A stretch of DNA of 64,000 nucleotides from Massilia soli (GTDB lineage Bacteria; Pseudomonadota; Gammaproteobacteria; Burkholderiales; Burkholderiaceae_D), in NCBI RefSeq assembly GCF_016809835.1, contig NZ_JAFBIL020000001.1, forward strand, positions 1 to 64,000. The letters run 5' to 3'. The notes under the pieces are model-generated. The model did not search any database and had not been told where the DNA came from. It saw only the letters and a program-made list of their open reading frames with translations. Made by a program: the position numbers and the translations under genes. Below are positions 18,752 through 27,110 of this stretch, one piece after another. How positions within the stretch are numbered: position 1 is the stretch's first letter; every line of letters begins with the position of its first letter.

Positions 18752-18840
18752 AGAACATCGTCCACGCAACGCCAACCATCACCGGTTGGCGTTTTTGTTT
18801 GTGGAACGTGTAGTCCGCGTGTCCGGTCCATGTCCGGTCC
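18703..18840 (+). repeat. tRNA-Phe 3' block, intact copy (A)
   Basis: This is the part of the tRNA locus repeated elsewhere: the 3' half of the tRNA from GGATTGAAAATCC through CCA, AAGAACATCG, the terminator, and a tandem TGTCCGGTCCA/TGTCCGGTCC motif (18821-18840) beginning 70 bases after the CCA. Copies B (22360-22492) and C (28974-29110) keep the same order and nearly the same spacing (69 and 71 bases). Block A would be the attL-like end next to the functional tRNA. Confidence 0.75.
18768..18795 (+). terminator. Intrinsic terminator after tRNA-Phe
   Basis: AACGCCAACC (18768-18777) pairs with GGTTGGCGTT (18784-18793) around ATCACC, running into a T-tract. Divergent versions of the same hairpin follow the tRNA fragments at 22.4 and 29.0 kb. 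Confidence 0.88.
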
Positions 18841-18943
18841 TCGACACAGATCGCGATGGCCGCGTCGTCCGTCTCGCTGTACCGGCGAGGCTATCATGGT
18901 CAAACTGCTGTATCGTACAACTCCCTCGACAATCGAATTGACA

Positions 18944-19579
18944 ATGTCCGGTCCAGCGCACTTCTACGAACCCCGCAACGGCCACGGCCTGCCTCACGAT
19001 CCGTTCAACGCCATCGTCGGGCCGCGCCCCATCGGCTGGATTTCTTCGCGTAGCCAAGCTGGCGTGCTCAACCTCGCCCCCTACAGTTTTTTTAACGCAT
19101 TCAACTACACGCCGCCGATCGTTGGGTTTGCCAGCATCGGTTACAAGGATACGCTGCGCAATATCGAGCAGACCGGCGAGTTCGCATGGAACCTGGTTAC
19201 GCGGCCGCTGGCCGAGGCAATGAACCTGAGCTGCGCGCCGGTGCCGCCAGACATCAGCGAATTCGCGCTGGCGGGCCTGACGCCGGCGGCATCGCACGTC
19301 ATTGCCGTGCCGCGCGTGGCTGAATGTCCGGTCTCGTTCGAATGCCGCTGCACCCAGATCGTGCAGCTGGAGGCGGCCAGCGGCGAGAAAGTGGCGACCT
19401 GGCTCGTCCTCGGCGAAGTGGTGGGTGTGCATATTGCCAACACGCTGTTGACCGATGGTATCTACGACACGGCGTCTGCCGGCCACGTCTTGCGTGGCGG
19501 CGGTCCGGCCGACTATTTCTCCATCGGCCCCGAGCAATTGTTCCACATGACCCGTCCAGGCGACACCGGCCGCGGCTGA
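18944..19579 (+). CDS. Flavin reductase-like FMN-binding protein
   Basis: A 211-residue protein of the flavin reductase/DIM6-NTAB split-barrel family. The N-terminal block HFYEPRNGHGLPHDPFN and then IVGPRPIGWISSRS (FMN phosphate contact region), NLAPYSFFNAF and IEQTGEFAWNL are typical of this subgroup. It probably binds FMN and uses NAD(P)H, but the partner enzyme is not evident. The ATG at 18944 gives the N-terminus usual for the family but has little Shine-Dalgarno; an in-frame ATG 16 codons upstream has a GAGG site. It is the first gene after the tRNA-Phe block and is followed by the remains of a hydrolase gene. Confidence 0.82.
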   Translation: MSGPAHFYEPRNGHGLPHDPFNAIVGPRPIGWISSRSQAGVLNLAPYSFFNAFNYTPPIVGFASIGYKDTLRNIEQTGEFAWNLVTRPLAEAMNLSCAPVPPDISEFALAGLTPAASHVIAVPRVAECPVSFECRCTQIVQLEAASGEKVATWLVLGEVVGVHIANTLLTDGIYDTASAGHVLRGGGPADYFSIGPEQLFHMTRPGDTGRG

Positions 19580-19769
19580 CCCAAGCAGCCCCCCCTCACC
19601 CGCGCTGGGTCACACTTTACGCTTCTGCCTATACATTGGCCGACAGGACGTCAACGTAATCAAACTGCAGTTCGCTATCGTCGTCGTCCTGTCCCGGCAG
19701 GTCGCAGTGTTCGCAGACGAAACGCAGCATGTCCTGGCCACGCTGCTGGATCGTCATCCTGTACGCCGC

Positions 19770-19978
19770 TGCCTTGACACAACAATCGAACGCATTGACA
19801 GCGCGAACCGCGTGGCCTCTTCAGCGAGAACATCGGCGGCGCTGTCGGCCAGGCTCGCTCGCGGCGAGATCAAGACTTACGGTTCGCTGGCGTCGCCGAG
19901 CGCGGCGATGACATCGCGGTACAGCATTTCGTCGCACATCAAGTCGGAGAAGAATACGGTGGGCAGACGTGGTGACAT
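19770..19978 (-). pseudogene. Alpha/beta hydrolase remnant
   Basis: Ten bases after the TetR gene stop, an ATG at 19978 opens a frame that reads like the N-terminus of an alpha/beta hydrolase (LPTVFFSDLMCDEMLYRDV) but stops after 33 codons at 19877. Beyond the stop the same frame continues with ASLADSAADVLAEEATRFAL, the segment that normally precedes the nucleophile elbow, and then decays. The nucleophile, acid and histidine regions are missing. The 408-base stretch 19580-19987 otherwise holds nothing I can support. Confidence 0.55.
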
Positions 19979-19987
19979 GGGGCGCCG

Positions 19988-20563
19988 TCAAGCAGCAGAA
20001 GTGGTGTCGGCGAGCAGCAACTGCGCCTGGCTTAGTATTGCCTGGAGTTCCGCTACTGGCAGACCGGCTTTGCGCAGCGTGATCGTGCCGATCACCAGCG
20101 CCAGCAAGGCAGCGGCGCGCGCGTGCGCCGTCTCAGGGCCAAATCCAGCCCGCTCGAGCAAGCCAATGACCAGCGCTCCGGTGCGGGCCACGTGATGCTG
20201 ACCGAAGGCCGCGAGGGCCGCATCGTGCGGTGCAAGTTCCGTAACGCTATTGACGAAGAAACAGCCACGGGGGCCCGCATCGACTTCTGCAATTGCCGCC
20301 AGTACGGCGTGGATGGACTCGATGGCAGGCATTGACGACGCTGCCAAGGCCTCGAGCCTCGCGAATAGCTCATTGGCATAGAGTTCGACTGCCGCCATCA
20401 TCACGGCGTGCTTGGAGCCGAAGCAGGCATAGAAACTCGAACGGCTCAAGTGCATGGCAGCAGTCAGGTCGTCGAGCGAGGTTGCCTGGTACCCTTTTTC
20501 CCAGAACACCGCTAGTGCATCCCTGAGCGCTTCGGCCGGCACGAATTGGCGTGGCCGCCCCAT
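19988..20563 (-). CDS. TetR/AcrR-family transcriptional regulator
   Basis: Repressor-type regulator of 191 residues. The N-terminal helix-turn-helix (about 5-55: ALRDALAVFWEKGYQATSLDDL, then MHLSRSSFYACFGSK) is canonical; the C-terminal ligand domain contains a single GCFFVNSV segment as in YcdC/AcrR-like proteins. An alternative start at 20620 would add a non-conserved 19-residue tail and lies right at the predicted transcription start. It is divergent from the zeta-GST gene, with overlapping -10 boxes and an inverted repeat between them, and may repress it. The hydrolase remnant follows on its own strand. Confidence 0.85.
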   Translation of the reverse strand: MGRPRQFVPAEALRDALAVFWEKGYQATSLDDLTAAMHLSRSSFYACFGSKHAVMMAAVELYANELFARLEALAASSMPAIESIHAVLAAIAEVDAGPRGCFFVNSVTELAPHDAALAAFGQHHVARTGALVIGLLERAGFGPETAHARAAALLALVIGTITLRKAGLPVAELQAILSQAQLLLADTTSAA

Positions 20564-20611
20564 GGCAGGTGAGGTCGCTGGAGTGTGCCCGGGTGCGGGA
20601 CGGTGTAAAAG

Positions 20612-20649
20612 TCTGGACATGGTTATAATTATAGATCAATCAGTCCAGA
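20612..20649. promoter_or_regulatory. Divergent promoter with inverted repeat between tetR and GST
   Basis: The perfect palindrome TATAATTATA (20624-20633) provides a -10 box on each strand. It is flanked by TCTGGAC (20612-20618) and GTCCAGA (20643-20649), a 7-bp inverted repeat that brackets both -10 boxes. This is a plausible operator for the adjacent TetR protein. The -35 boxes are poor. Confidence 0.5.
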
Positions 20650-20678
20650 TGTCCATTTACCCCCAAAGGAAATCAGCC

Positions 20679-21341
20679 ATGGCCACGCAACCGTCGTTCG
20701 AACTGTATGCTTACTGGCGCACCTCGGCCACCTACCGGGTGCGCGTCGCCCTCAATCTGAAGGGGCTGAAGGCGAACGAACGGATTGTCAACATCGATGC
20801 CGGGGAGCAGCGGGACGAAGAGTTTTTGAAGATCAATCCGCTCGGCGCGATCCCCGCCCTGGTTGAGATCGGGCATGCGCCGCTGACACAGTCGCTGGCG
20901 ATCCTGGAATTTTTGGAGGAATTTCAGCCAGCCCCGCCGTTGCTGCCGCAGGATTTGCATGGGCGCGCCCGAGTCCGTTCAATCGCCGCGATGCTCGCTT
21001 CTGATACGCATCCGCTGATCACGGGGCGCGTCAAAAAATATCTGACGGCCTCCACTGGAATGGACGACACGGCTTGGCGTGCATGGCAGATCCAGTGGTT
21101 TGGGACTGGCTTGTCCGCCCTCGAGCAGCGCCTGGTCGCGGAGCCGCTGACAGGCGTATTTTGTCATGGCGACACGCCGACAATGGCTGACATTTGCCTG
21201 GCCAGTATTGTGGAGATGGTGAGGATCTTTAAGATTACGATTCCGGATATACCGACGATCGACCGGATCATGGCCGCTTGCGACGCCCATCCGGCGTTCG
21301 CCGAAGCGACGCCGAGCCGTCAGATAGGTGCTCCAGCCTGA
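20679..21341 (+). CDS. Maleylacetoacetate isomerase / zeta-class glutathione transferase
   Basis: A 220-residue zeta-class GST. The N-terminal thioredoxin-like domain begins LYAYWRTSATYRVRVALNLKGL, matching the family SSxxxYRVRIALNLKG block that binds glutathione, and NPLGAIPAL carries the cis-proline. The all-alpha C-terminal domain ends near DAHPAFAEATPSRQ, usual for MaiA. Family members isomerise maleylacetoacetate in tyrosine/homogentisate breakdown, but no homogentisate genes are adjacent and the neighbours suggest a detoxification role instead. An AAAGGAAA site precedes the ATG. It is divergent from the TetR gene. Confidence 0.85.
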   Translation: MATQPSFELYAYWRTSATYRVRVALNLKGLKANERIVNIDAGEQRDEEFLKINPLGAIPALVEIGHAPLTQSLAILEFLEEFQPAPPLLPQDLHGRARVRSIAAMLASDTHPLITGRVKKYLTASTGMDDTAWRAWQIQWFGTGLSALEQRLVAEPLTGVFCHGDTPTMADICLASIVEMVRIFKITIPDIPTIDRIMAACDAHPAFAEATPSRQIGAPA

Positions 21342-21472
21342 ACAGCAGGGATCGCAGCTTACCCCGTAATGCTGCCCGCACACTGGTGCATTGAGTGCGT
21401 CTGCGTTGGGTTTCACAAGGCCGGCACTGGCAACATCGCCGAATCGATATATCCTAGGTAGGAGAAGCAAAC

Positions 21473-22255
21473 ATGCATCATATAAGGCGCGGCGCAGGAA
21501 AGCCTTTGTTATTAATCCACGGTCTCGGGGGGAGATGGCAGTCGTGGCATCCCATCCTGGACGATCTCGCTGCACACCGGGAAGTCATCGCAGTCGACTT
21601 GCCCGGCTTCGGCCAGACGCCGCGCCTGGCCGGAGAGACTTCGATGCGTACGCTGGCCGACGAAACGAGTGCATTTATTAATGCCAATGGTCTCACCGGA
21701 GTCGACGTGGTTGGCAGTTCAATGGGCGCGCGGCTAGTCCTTGAACTAGCACGACGCGGCGGGGTGGTGGGCGGAGTAGTGTCGCTTAACCCCGGAGGGT
21801 TTTGGCAAGGGTGGCAACGACACGCGTTTTATAGCTCCATCTACCTGTCGATTCGGTTGCTGCGGCTGCTGCGCCCGGCACTGCCGCGCATCACCGCCAA
21901 TACGGTTGGCCGTGCGCTGTTGCTGGCACAATTCTCCGCAAAGCCCACCGGAGTGCCGGCGAACATCGCGCGCGATGAGCTGTGCAGTTATGTCGCCTCT
22001 CCCGCTTTTGATGAACTGTTGAATCAGCTTGCATACGGTGAAGAGCAACAAGGCGCGCCACGACACGCAATCACGCACCCGCTCGTGATCGGATGGGGAA
22101 GACAGGACCGGGTGTGCTTTCCAGGAGAAGCCCAGCGTGCCATGGAACTGTTTCCCGATGCCCGCATGCACTGGTTCGAGCGATGCGGTCACTTTCCGCA
22201 CTGGGACGCGCCGGCGGAAACGTCGCAACTCATTCTGAGCGCCTTGGCGCCGTGA
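21473..22255 (+). CDS. Alpha/beta hydrolase
   Basis: A 260-residue alpha/beta-hydrolase-fold enzyme. The oxyanion-hole HG is in LLLIHGLGGRWQSW, the nucleophile elbow is GSSMG (about residues 82-86), the acid lies in VIGWGRQDRVCFPG and the catalytic histidine in ERCGHFPHWD. A good AGGAG precedes the ATG. Substrate unknown. The ORF ends about 100 bases before the second tRNA-Phe fragment, so it is the last gene of the first island module. No signal peptide is seen. Confidence 0.88.
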   Translation: MHHIRRGAGKPLLLIHGLGGRWQSWHPILDDLAAHREVIAVDLPGFGQTPRLAGETSMRTLADETSAFINANGLTGVDVVGSSMGARLVLELARRGGVVGGVVSLNPGGFWQGWQRHAFYSSIYLSIRLLRLLRPALPRITANTVGRALLLAQFSAKPTGVPANIARDELCSYVASPAFDELLNQLAYGEEQQGAPRHAITHPLVIGWGRQDRVCFPGEAQRAMELFPDARMHWFERCGHFPHWDAPAETSQLILSALAP

Positions 22256-22359
22256 TCCCGGCGATGGTTGACCACGCTGCTGGGTGAAAAAGCTGCTCGA
22301 GCCGGCTTCCGTGCCTGGTGAAGCCCACTGGCGTACTATCCGAGTAGCAGAGCGTAGTC

Positions 22360-22492
22360 TTGAAAATCCTTGTGTCGGTGGTTCGATTCCGCCCCGGGCC
22401 ACCAAGACATCGTTCACACAACGCTCACTCATCGAAGTGGGCGTTTTTGTTTCTGACTGTCGAAGTATTCGCGTCCGGTCTATTTCCAGTCG
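22360..22492 (+). repeat. tRNA-Phe 3' block, scar copy B
   Basis: Positions 22360-22404 match the tRNA-Phe 3' half exactly (TTGAAAATCC... through CCA), including the T-arm and acceptor strand, but the 5' half is absent, so it cannot make a tRNA. It is followed by a diverged terminator (ACGCTCACT/AGTGGGCGT, about 22420-22447, then Ts) and by GTCCGGTCTATTTCCAGTC (22473-22491). This is an attachment-site-like scar. From here to the HDOD gene at 22865 (about 370 bases) I see no convincing gene. Confidence 0.8.
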
Positions 22493-22864
22493 ACGGCCTC
22501 TAGTCGGGAGCGACTTGACGTTCCGGACTCGGTCCAATCCAACACCCTGCCAATATTTTCCAACAGAAAATCGATCGACGTCATCCACAAGGCGCCAGCA
22601 TCTGGCCACGCGCTGAGTGACTTGCCCTGCATTGCCATCGCGCCCATTGTCCGCGTTAGCGGGCCGACGCCGGGCGCAAGAGTCCTTGCCACACAGGCTT
22701 TACCAAGTGGGCTTTCCGGCATCCGCTATCCCCGTGTCCGGTCCAGGAAATAATTTTCCTGTCTAGTTCCCGGGTGCAACAATTATGCTATCGTGAACTT
22801 CCATTTCATCACATCGCGCGACCCTCAACCGGTCGCAGCGCCGGCGTTCCGTTGGAGGATAGTC

Positions 22865-23665
22865 ATGAGCGAGTTGTCGTCTTTTTTTCATGCCGTAAAA
22901 TTGCCCGTCATTTCAGAAGTCGCCCATGCATTAATCAAAACGCTCGATGATGAGGATGCGTCGGCCACCCAAATCAGCACGATCATCGCCCGCGACCCCG
23001 CCCTCACCGCCAAACTAATGCGCTTGGCCAATAGCGCCCGCTTCGGCGCTGCACGTGGTGTGACGTCACTGGACGATGCCATCGCCATGGCGGGCCTTGC
23101 GCACGTGCGCACCCTGGCCCTGGCTGCCTGCTTCGCCGAAACCTTCCCGGACCTGCCGGGCCTCGATAGCGACGAGTTCTGGAAAAGCAGCACGGCCTGC
23201 GCCGGCTACGCCAAGTGGCTGGCCATCTGCCTGGGCGACGATGGCCATGATGCCTGGCTCGCAGGCATGATGATGCGGCTGGGCGAACTGCTAATCTACC
23301 AGGCGGCACCGGCAACTTTTGCCCAGATCGAGGAGCAACCGCACCTGCCGGGCGGACGGTGGGAACGCGAAACGCGACTGCTAGGCTTTTCGGAAGGGCA
23401 CATTACCGCTGAACTTTGTCGTCGCTGGAATTTTCCAGTTGTCATTGTGAACGCATTAACGAACTCATCCGATCCAATGGCCGCCCACCCGTTCAGCAAA
23501 CTCGGGGCGATCATCCACCTGGCCAGCCTGCTGGCCGACACACCGAGCGACGATCCGGCCATTCTCGAGAGCTTGCCGCAAGATGTCGTCACCGCTTTGC
23601 AGCTGAACCGCGAGTGGATGCACAAAAAGTTTCCACCCCACGCTTCCTTCTCGGCCGCGCCATGA
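22865..23665 (+). CDS. HDOD domain protein
   Basis: A 266-residue protein made almost entirely of an HDOD domain (about 8-215; LPVISEVAHAL, DPALTAKLMRLANSARFG, ITAELCRRWNFP). HDOD proteins are degenerate relatives of HD phosphohydrolases that lack the metal ligands and act in signalling, often with cyclic-di-GMP or chemotaxis circuits. A GGAGG lies seven bases before the ATG. It is the first gene after scar B. Direct partners are not visible nearby. Confidence 0.88.
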   Translation: MSELSSFFHAVKLPVISEVAHALIKTLDDEDASATQISTIIARDPALTAKLMRLANSARFGAARGVTSLDDAIAMAGLAHVRTLALAACFAETFPDLPGLDSDEFWKSSTACAGYAKWLAICLGDDGHDAWLAGMMMRLGELLIYQAAPATFAQIEEQPHLPGGRWERETRLLGFSEGHITAELCRRWNFPVVIVNALTNSSDPMAAHPFSKLGAIIHLASLLADTPSDDPAILESLPQDVVTALQLNREWMHKKFPPHASFSAAP

Positions 23666-23859
23666 TTCGCCTGGTCGCACTCACCGGCGAAGCCGTCTGG
23701 CGATGCGCGCGACCGGCAGCCTGGGCAGTGGAGCGCACTGTCTCCGGACGCTAATGGTTGCCTCCAAAATACCGGATCGGCAGGCAGGACCGCGCCTCCG
23801 GGGCGCCAGCGGGTCTGGCATTTGGTTGTATCCGCAACGATAAAATGCGCCTAACGGAA

Positions 23860-24135
23860 GTGTCCGGACTGCTGGGGGAATGCCATCGGTTCTTTAACAT
23901 CGAATTGCCGCTGCAGGTGGTTCGGAGCCACGAGAGATGGCGCACCGCCGCGCTTGTACTTGCGCTTTCCATAGCCAGTCTGTGAGCGGATCCCGGCAGA
24001 TCGCATAAGACGATAGACGCGGTTAATGCCGCACAGCTCACCAAGCTCGCGTAGATCTTCGCTGACCTTTCGATATCCGTACACGGCGCCGCTTTCTAGC
24101 CACGACTGCTTGGTCGGAACCAGTAGGCGTATATC
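23860..24135 (-). mobile_element. IS3-family transposase remnant
   Basis: The minus strand encodes about 83 residues of an IS3-type OrfB N-terminal region: LLVPTKQSWLESGAVYGYRK, then LCGINRVYRLMRSAGIRSQTGYG and VAPNHLQRQFDVKEP. The rve integrase domain with the DDE residues is missing, and the upstream end fades directly into the broken ltrA gene. A TGTCCGGA-type stretch with CCCCCAGC next to it (about 23860-23885) may be a relic of the element end. The fragment cannot transpose. Confidence 0.72.
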
Positions 24136-24175
24136 TTCGCCGCTGCGTGTTCCATGCGCCACCTGATTGTGTCGC

Positions 24176-25335
24176 TCATGGCTGCTCGCCTGCGATCGCC
24201 TTGGTGCGCCGGTGGTCGTGACGCTTGGGGGGGACGTTCTGGTATCTGAAGCTGAGGAGAGCATAACAAATCATGGTGGCGGTCAAGCCAAGCAGGATGT
24301 AATCGGTTCTGGGCAATAGCAGGGCAAACCCGGTCAACACGAAGACGGCCAGGGTGTTGACGACCAGGTGGTGCCGCAGCTCGGGACGCTCCATGAAATA
24401 GGCGTACTGTTTGCCAATGAAAAAGCAGACCGCGCCGATCACCGACAGTACCCGGAAATCGGACAGCACGATGTCGTCCAGGATCGCGTGCCGGATCAGG
24501 CTGGACAGGATCGACAGGCCGATGAAGACGAACAAGTGCGAGTACACGATCGAATGGCCGGTCGTGAGCTTCTGTTCCGACAGCAGGTGAAAACTGTCGA
24601 AGTAGACCCACCAGATGCTCGATATCATCACGAAGCCAGTGGCGGCGGTCAGCAGCCTCTCCACAGTCCAGTTGATGTCGGCCAGTCCGACGGACAGGCT
24701 GATAATCGACTCTCCCAGCATGATGATCGTCAGCAGTCCCGTACGCTCGATCAGGTGTTCGGTATGCACCGGGATGAGCTGGAGCGGACGCGGCAAAAAA
24801 AGAGGAACGCTACCAGGTCGAACACTATTCCAAGGTAAAACACGCCATAGCGCTGTGGCGCCGGGAACAGGATCGCAGCAAGGCAAATGGTGGCGCCGGC
24901 GACGATTACCCAGCCAGCTGCCGTCGTGAGTTCCTCGCTTTCCTTGTGCCGCTGTTTCGACATGAAATACATCATGGCGATGATGTATTTCGCACCGGCG
25001 TAGCAGACGACGATGACCTCGAAGCTGGCCACGAATCGATCGCCAATCAAGCCCGAGATGATAATCAGCAGGAACATGATGAACAGGGTTGCCAGCCGAT
25101 GCTTGCGGTCATCCGCGTCGAACCGGTTTGCGTACATCGTGTGGCTGGCCCAAATCCACCATAAAGGTATGAAAATCAGGACGAATTTCCAGAACTGGAG
25201 TGGGTCAAGATGACCTTCGTGCGTGTGGCTCAAGGTATGCGTTACGTCGCCGATCGTCACCACAAAAATCAGGTCGAAGAACAACTCGAGCTAGGTGGCA
25301 TGCCGATTGGGATCGAAATATTTTGTATTGTGCAT
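24176..25335 (-). pseudogene. Low temperature requirement protein A (LtrA), disrupted
   Basis: The whole 386-codon region reads as an LtrA membrane protein in two frames. The start ATG at 25335 gives MHNTKYFDPNRHAT; codon 15 is TAG (25291-25293) where the family has Trp (ATWLELFFDL). The frame continues LELFFDLIFVVTIGD to about 24800, where a run of seven As on the plus strand (24795-24801) is one base short; the rest (LPRPLQLIPVHTEHLIERTG onward) is in another frame to the stop at 24176. Multiple membrane helices are conserved. With a nonsense mutation plus a homopolymer frameshift it is most likely dead. An IS3 remnant lies 40 bases past its end. Confidence 0.82.
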
Positions 25336-25566
25336 ATCGTTTGATTGTCGTAGTACCTGACGAAGTTGCCCATGAAAAAGGTCGGATGTAGCCAGCGTGC
25401 CGCGCGAAACGGTGGATCAGTGCAACTTTCTCGCCATGTACGGATGGCGTGCGTTCCAGGGTTACCCGCTCGGGCCGCCGGTGTCGGCGCAGGTGCCGAG
25501 ACGCCGCCTTTTCGGCGCCAATCCACGTCGTAGTGCGGGCAACGCCAACCCTGCCCTCAGTTTGGC

Positions 25567-26550
25567 TCAGGGCGCGGATGCCGCCAGCTGCGGCAGTATC
25601 TCCTTGCCGATCTCTTCGAGCACGTCGCCGGCATTGCGCTTGCTGTACTTGAAGTTAAGGATGACGTGATTGACCCCGATCGAGCGTACCGCCTCGAGAA
25701 AGCGCAGGACAAAATGGCGGCCGCCGCGAAAGCCCAGGTGGATCGGCGTGGGCGCCACGTCAGGATCGTCGCTCAGGTCGACATAGAACGATTGCACGAA
25801 GGGCTTGAAACCGCCGGGCACCGCAGTTGCCACCGCGGCGCGCCACTGCGCCGCGACCTCGGCCTGGCGCTGGAGTCCGCGCGGGTAGGTAATCCATCCG
25901 TCCGCATTTTTCGCGATCCATTCCAGCGGCTGGCCGCTGTGACCGGTAACGAGCATCGGCACGGGAGTGATCGGCTTGGGCACGAGATCTGCGGTTCCGT
26001 CCAGCGTGCCGTGGGACGACTGGAGTGTCGGGAATTCCTCGGCGAGGACGGTGCGCACGACGCGCAGGTTGTCGCGGAACAGCGCGGAACGCTGTTCAAA
26101 GTCGACGCCGAAGGCCGGGAACTCGACCGGCCGGTCGCCGGAGGCAATGCCGAGGACCAGGCGGTTGCCCGACAGTCGGTCGACCGATGCCATGCCCTTG
26201 GCGGTATGCAAGGGGTGGCGCAGGGTGAGGACCAGGGAGCCGGTGGCCAGCGCGATCTCGTTGGTCTGCGCCGCGATCCAGCCGAGATAGACCCACGGAT
26301 CGTAGACCTGGCCTACGTCGCCGAAGGTGGGGTCGCGCATCGGAACGTCGCGGCACCACAGCGCGGCGTATCCAAGCTCTTCGGCGCGGCGGGCCAGGCG
26401 TTCCTGGCCGCGCATCGTCGGCTGGTCGCCGGAGAAAGCCTCGATCGGGAAGAACACACCGAGCGTCAGCCGATCCGGCGCGAACATGCGCTGAAAGCCT
26501 ATGGAATCGCCTGGTTTGGCCGTCCGGTTCGGTGTCAACATGCTTGCCAT
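25567..26550 (-). CDS. LLM-class (luciferase-like) oxidoreductase
   Basis: A 327-residue flavin-dependent TIM-barrel protein of the bacterial luciferase superfamily. Recognisable parts: LTLGVFFPIEAF at the N-terminal strand, EELGYAALWCRDVP, LATGSLVLTLRHPLHTAKGMASVD, and RLVLGIASGDRP, which binds the FMN phosphate region. It resembles the subgroup that uses FMN or F420-like cofactors with unknown substrates. A purine-rich GGGGTGAGAT precedes the ATG. It stands alone; the 230 bases between it and the ltrA remnant carry no clear gene. Confidence 0.87.
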   Translation of the reverse strand: MASMLTPNRTAKPGDSIGFQRMFAPDRLTLGVFFPIEAFSGDQPTMRGQERLARRAEELGYAALWCRDVPMRDPTFGDVGQVYDPWVYLGWIAAQTNEIALATGSLVLTLRHPLHTAKGMASVDRLSGNRLVLGIASGDRPVEFPAFGVDFEQRSALFRDNLRVVRTVLAEEFPTLQSSHGTLDGTADLVPKPITPVPMLVTGHSGQPLEWIAKNADGWITYPRGLQRQAEVAAQWRAAVATAVPGGFKPFVQSFYVDLSDDPDVAPTPIHLGFRGGRHFVLRFLEAVRSIGVNHVILNFKYSKRNAGDVLEEIGKEILPQLAASAP

Positions 26551-27110
26551 GATCTCACCCCGCGCACTAATTCATTTCAGGATATGCTCATTCCGCTGCC
26601 GGTGCAAACGATCTAAACCGAATGGCGACACGATTGCCCTGCAGGCATTAAGCGATTCGCTCCCCCCGCGGCACCAGGTACCCAACTTAACGCGGACATG
26701 CGTCCACTCAACATGCTGTTGCTCTCCGCGCCGAATCGGCGAGCACAATTGTCGCAATTCGCCAGCCGACGATAGCGCCGATGCAAGTGGGCGTTGTCGT
26801 TTCTAGGGTCCGCAGGCTTCGGCTCCGTCCCTTCTCCGGTTCGCCTGGCGGCGCCTCACATGCTGCGACTTCCTCGGGTTACCAGAACCAACAGTCGCCC
26901 TCGGACACCGCGCAGCCGCTCCCTTCCGCAGAGAAGGCGGCTACCTCAATAAGATTCCTTCCATTCCGGACGCCTGTGCTTGCGTCAACGCGTATCGGCT
27001 CCTATGATGAATCACGCGCCCCCCGATCGTCTAAGTGCTGGCTGCGCGTCAAAAACCACGCCTGGCCCTAACGGTTATCGTCATCGTCAGCAGTCACTTG
27101 GAGACGCCCT
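26551..27110. other. Non-coding or decayed spacer
   Basis: In these 560 bases I find no frame with a ribosome site, a recognisable motif or neighbour-like codon use, although short open stretches exist on both strands. It presumably contains the promoters of the divergent LLM oxidoreductase and FAD-oxidase genes and may include decayed sequence from island turnover. Confidence 0.5.

Noticed and set aside
19629-19757. 42-codon acidic frame on the minus strand (contains CEHCDLPG)
   Set aside because: No ribosome site, no family recognised, and it lies inside the decayed hydrolase region; too little to support a gene.
22480-22722. 80-codon frame on the minus strand
   Set aside because: No ribosome site or motif, and it overlaps the repeated TCCGGTC block; judged a chance frame.
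26781-27071. 96-codon frame on the plus strand in the 26.5-27.1 kb gap
   Set aside because: Composition unlike its neighbours, no ribosome site, and no motif I could place.
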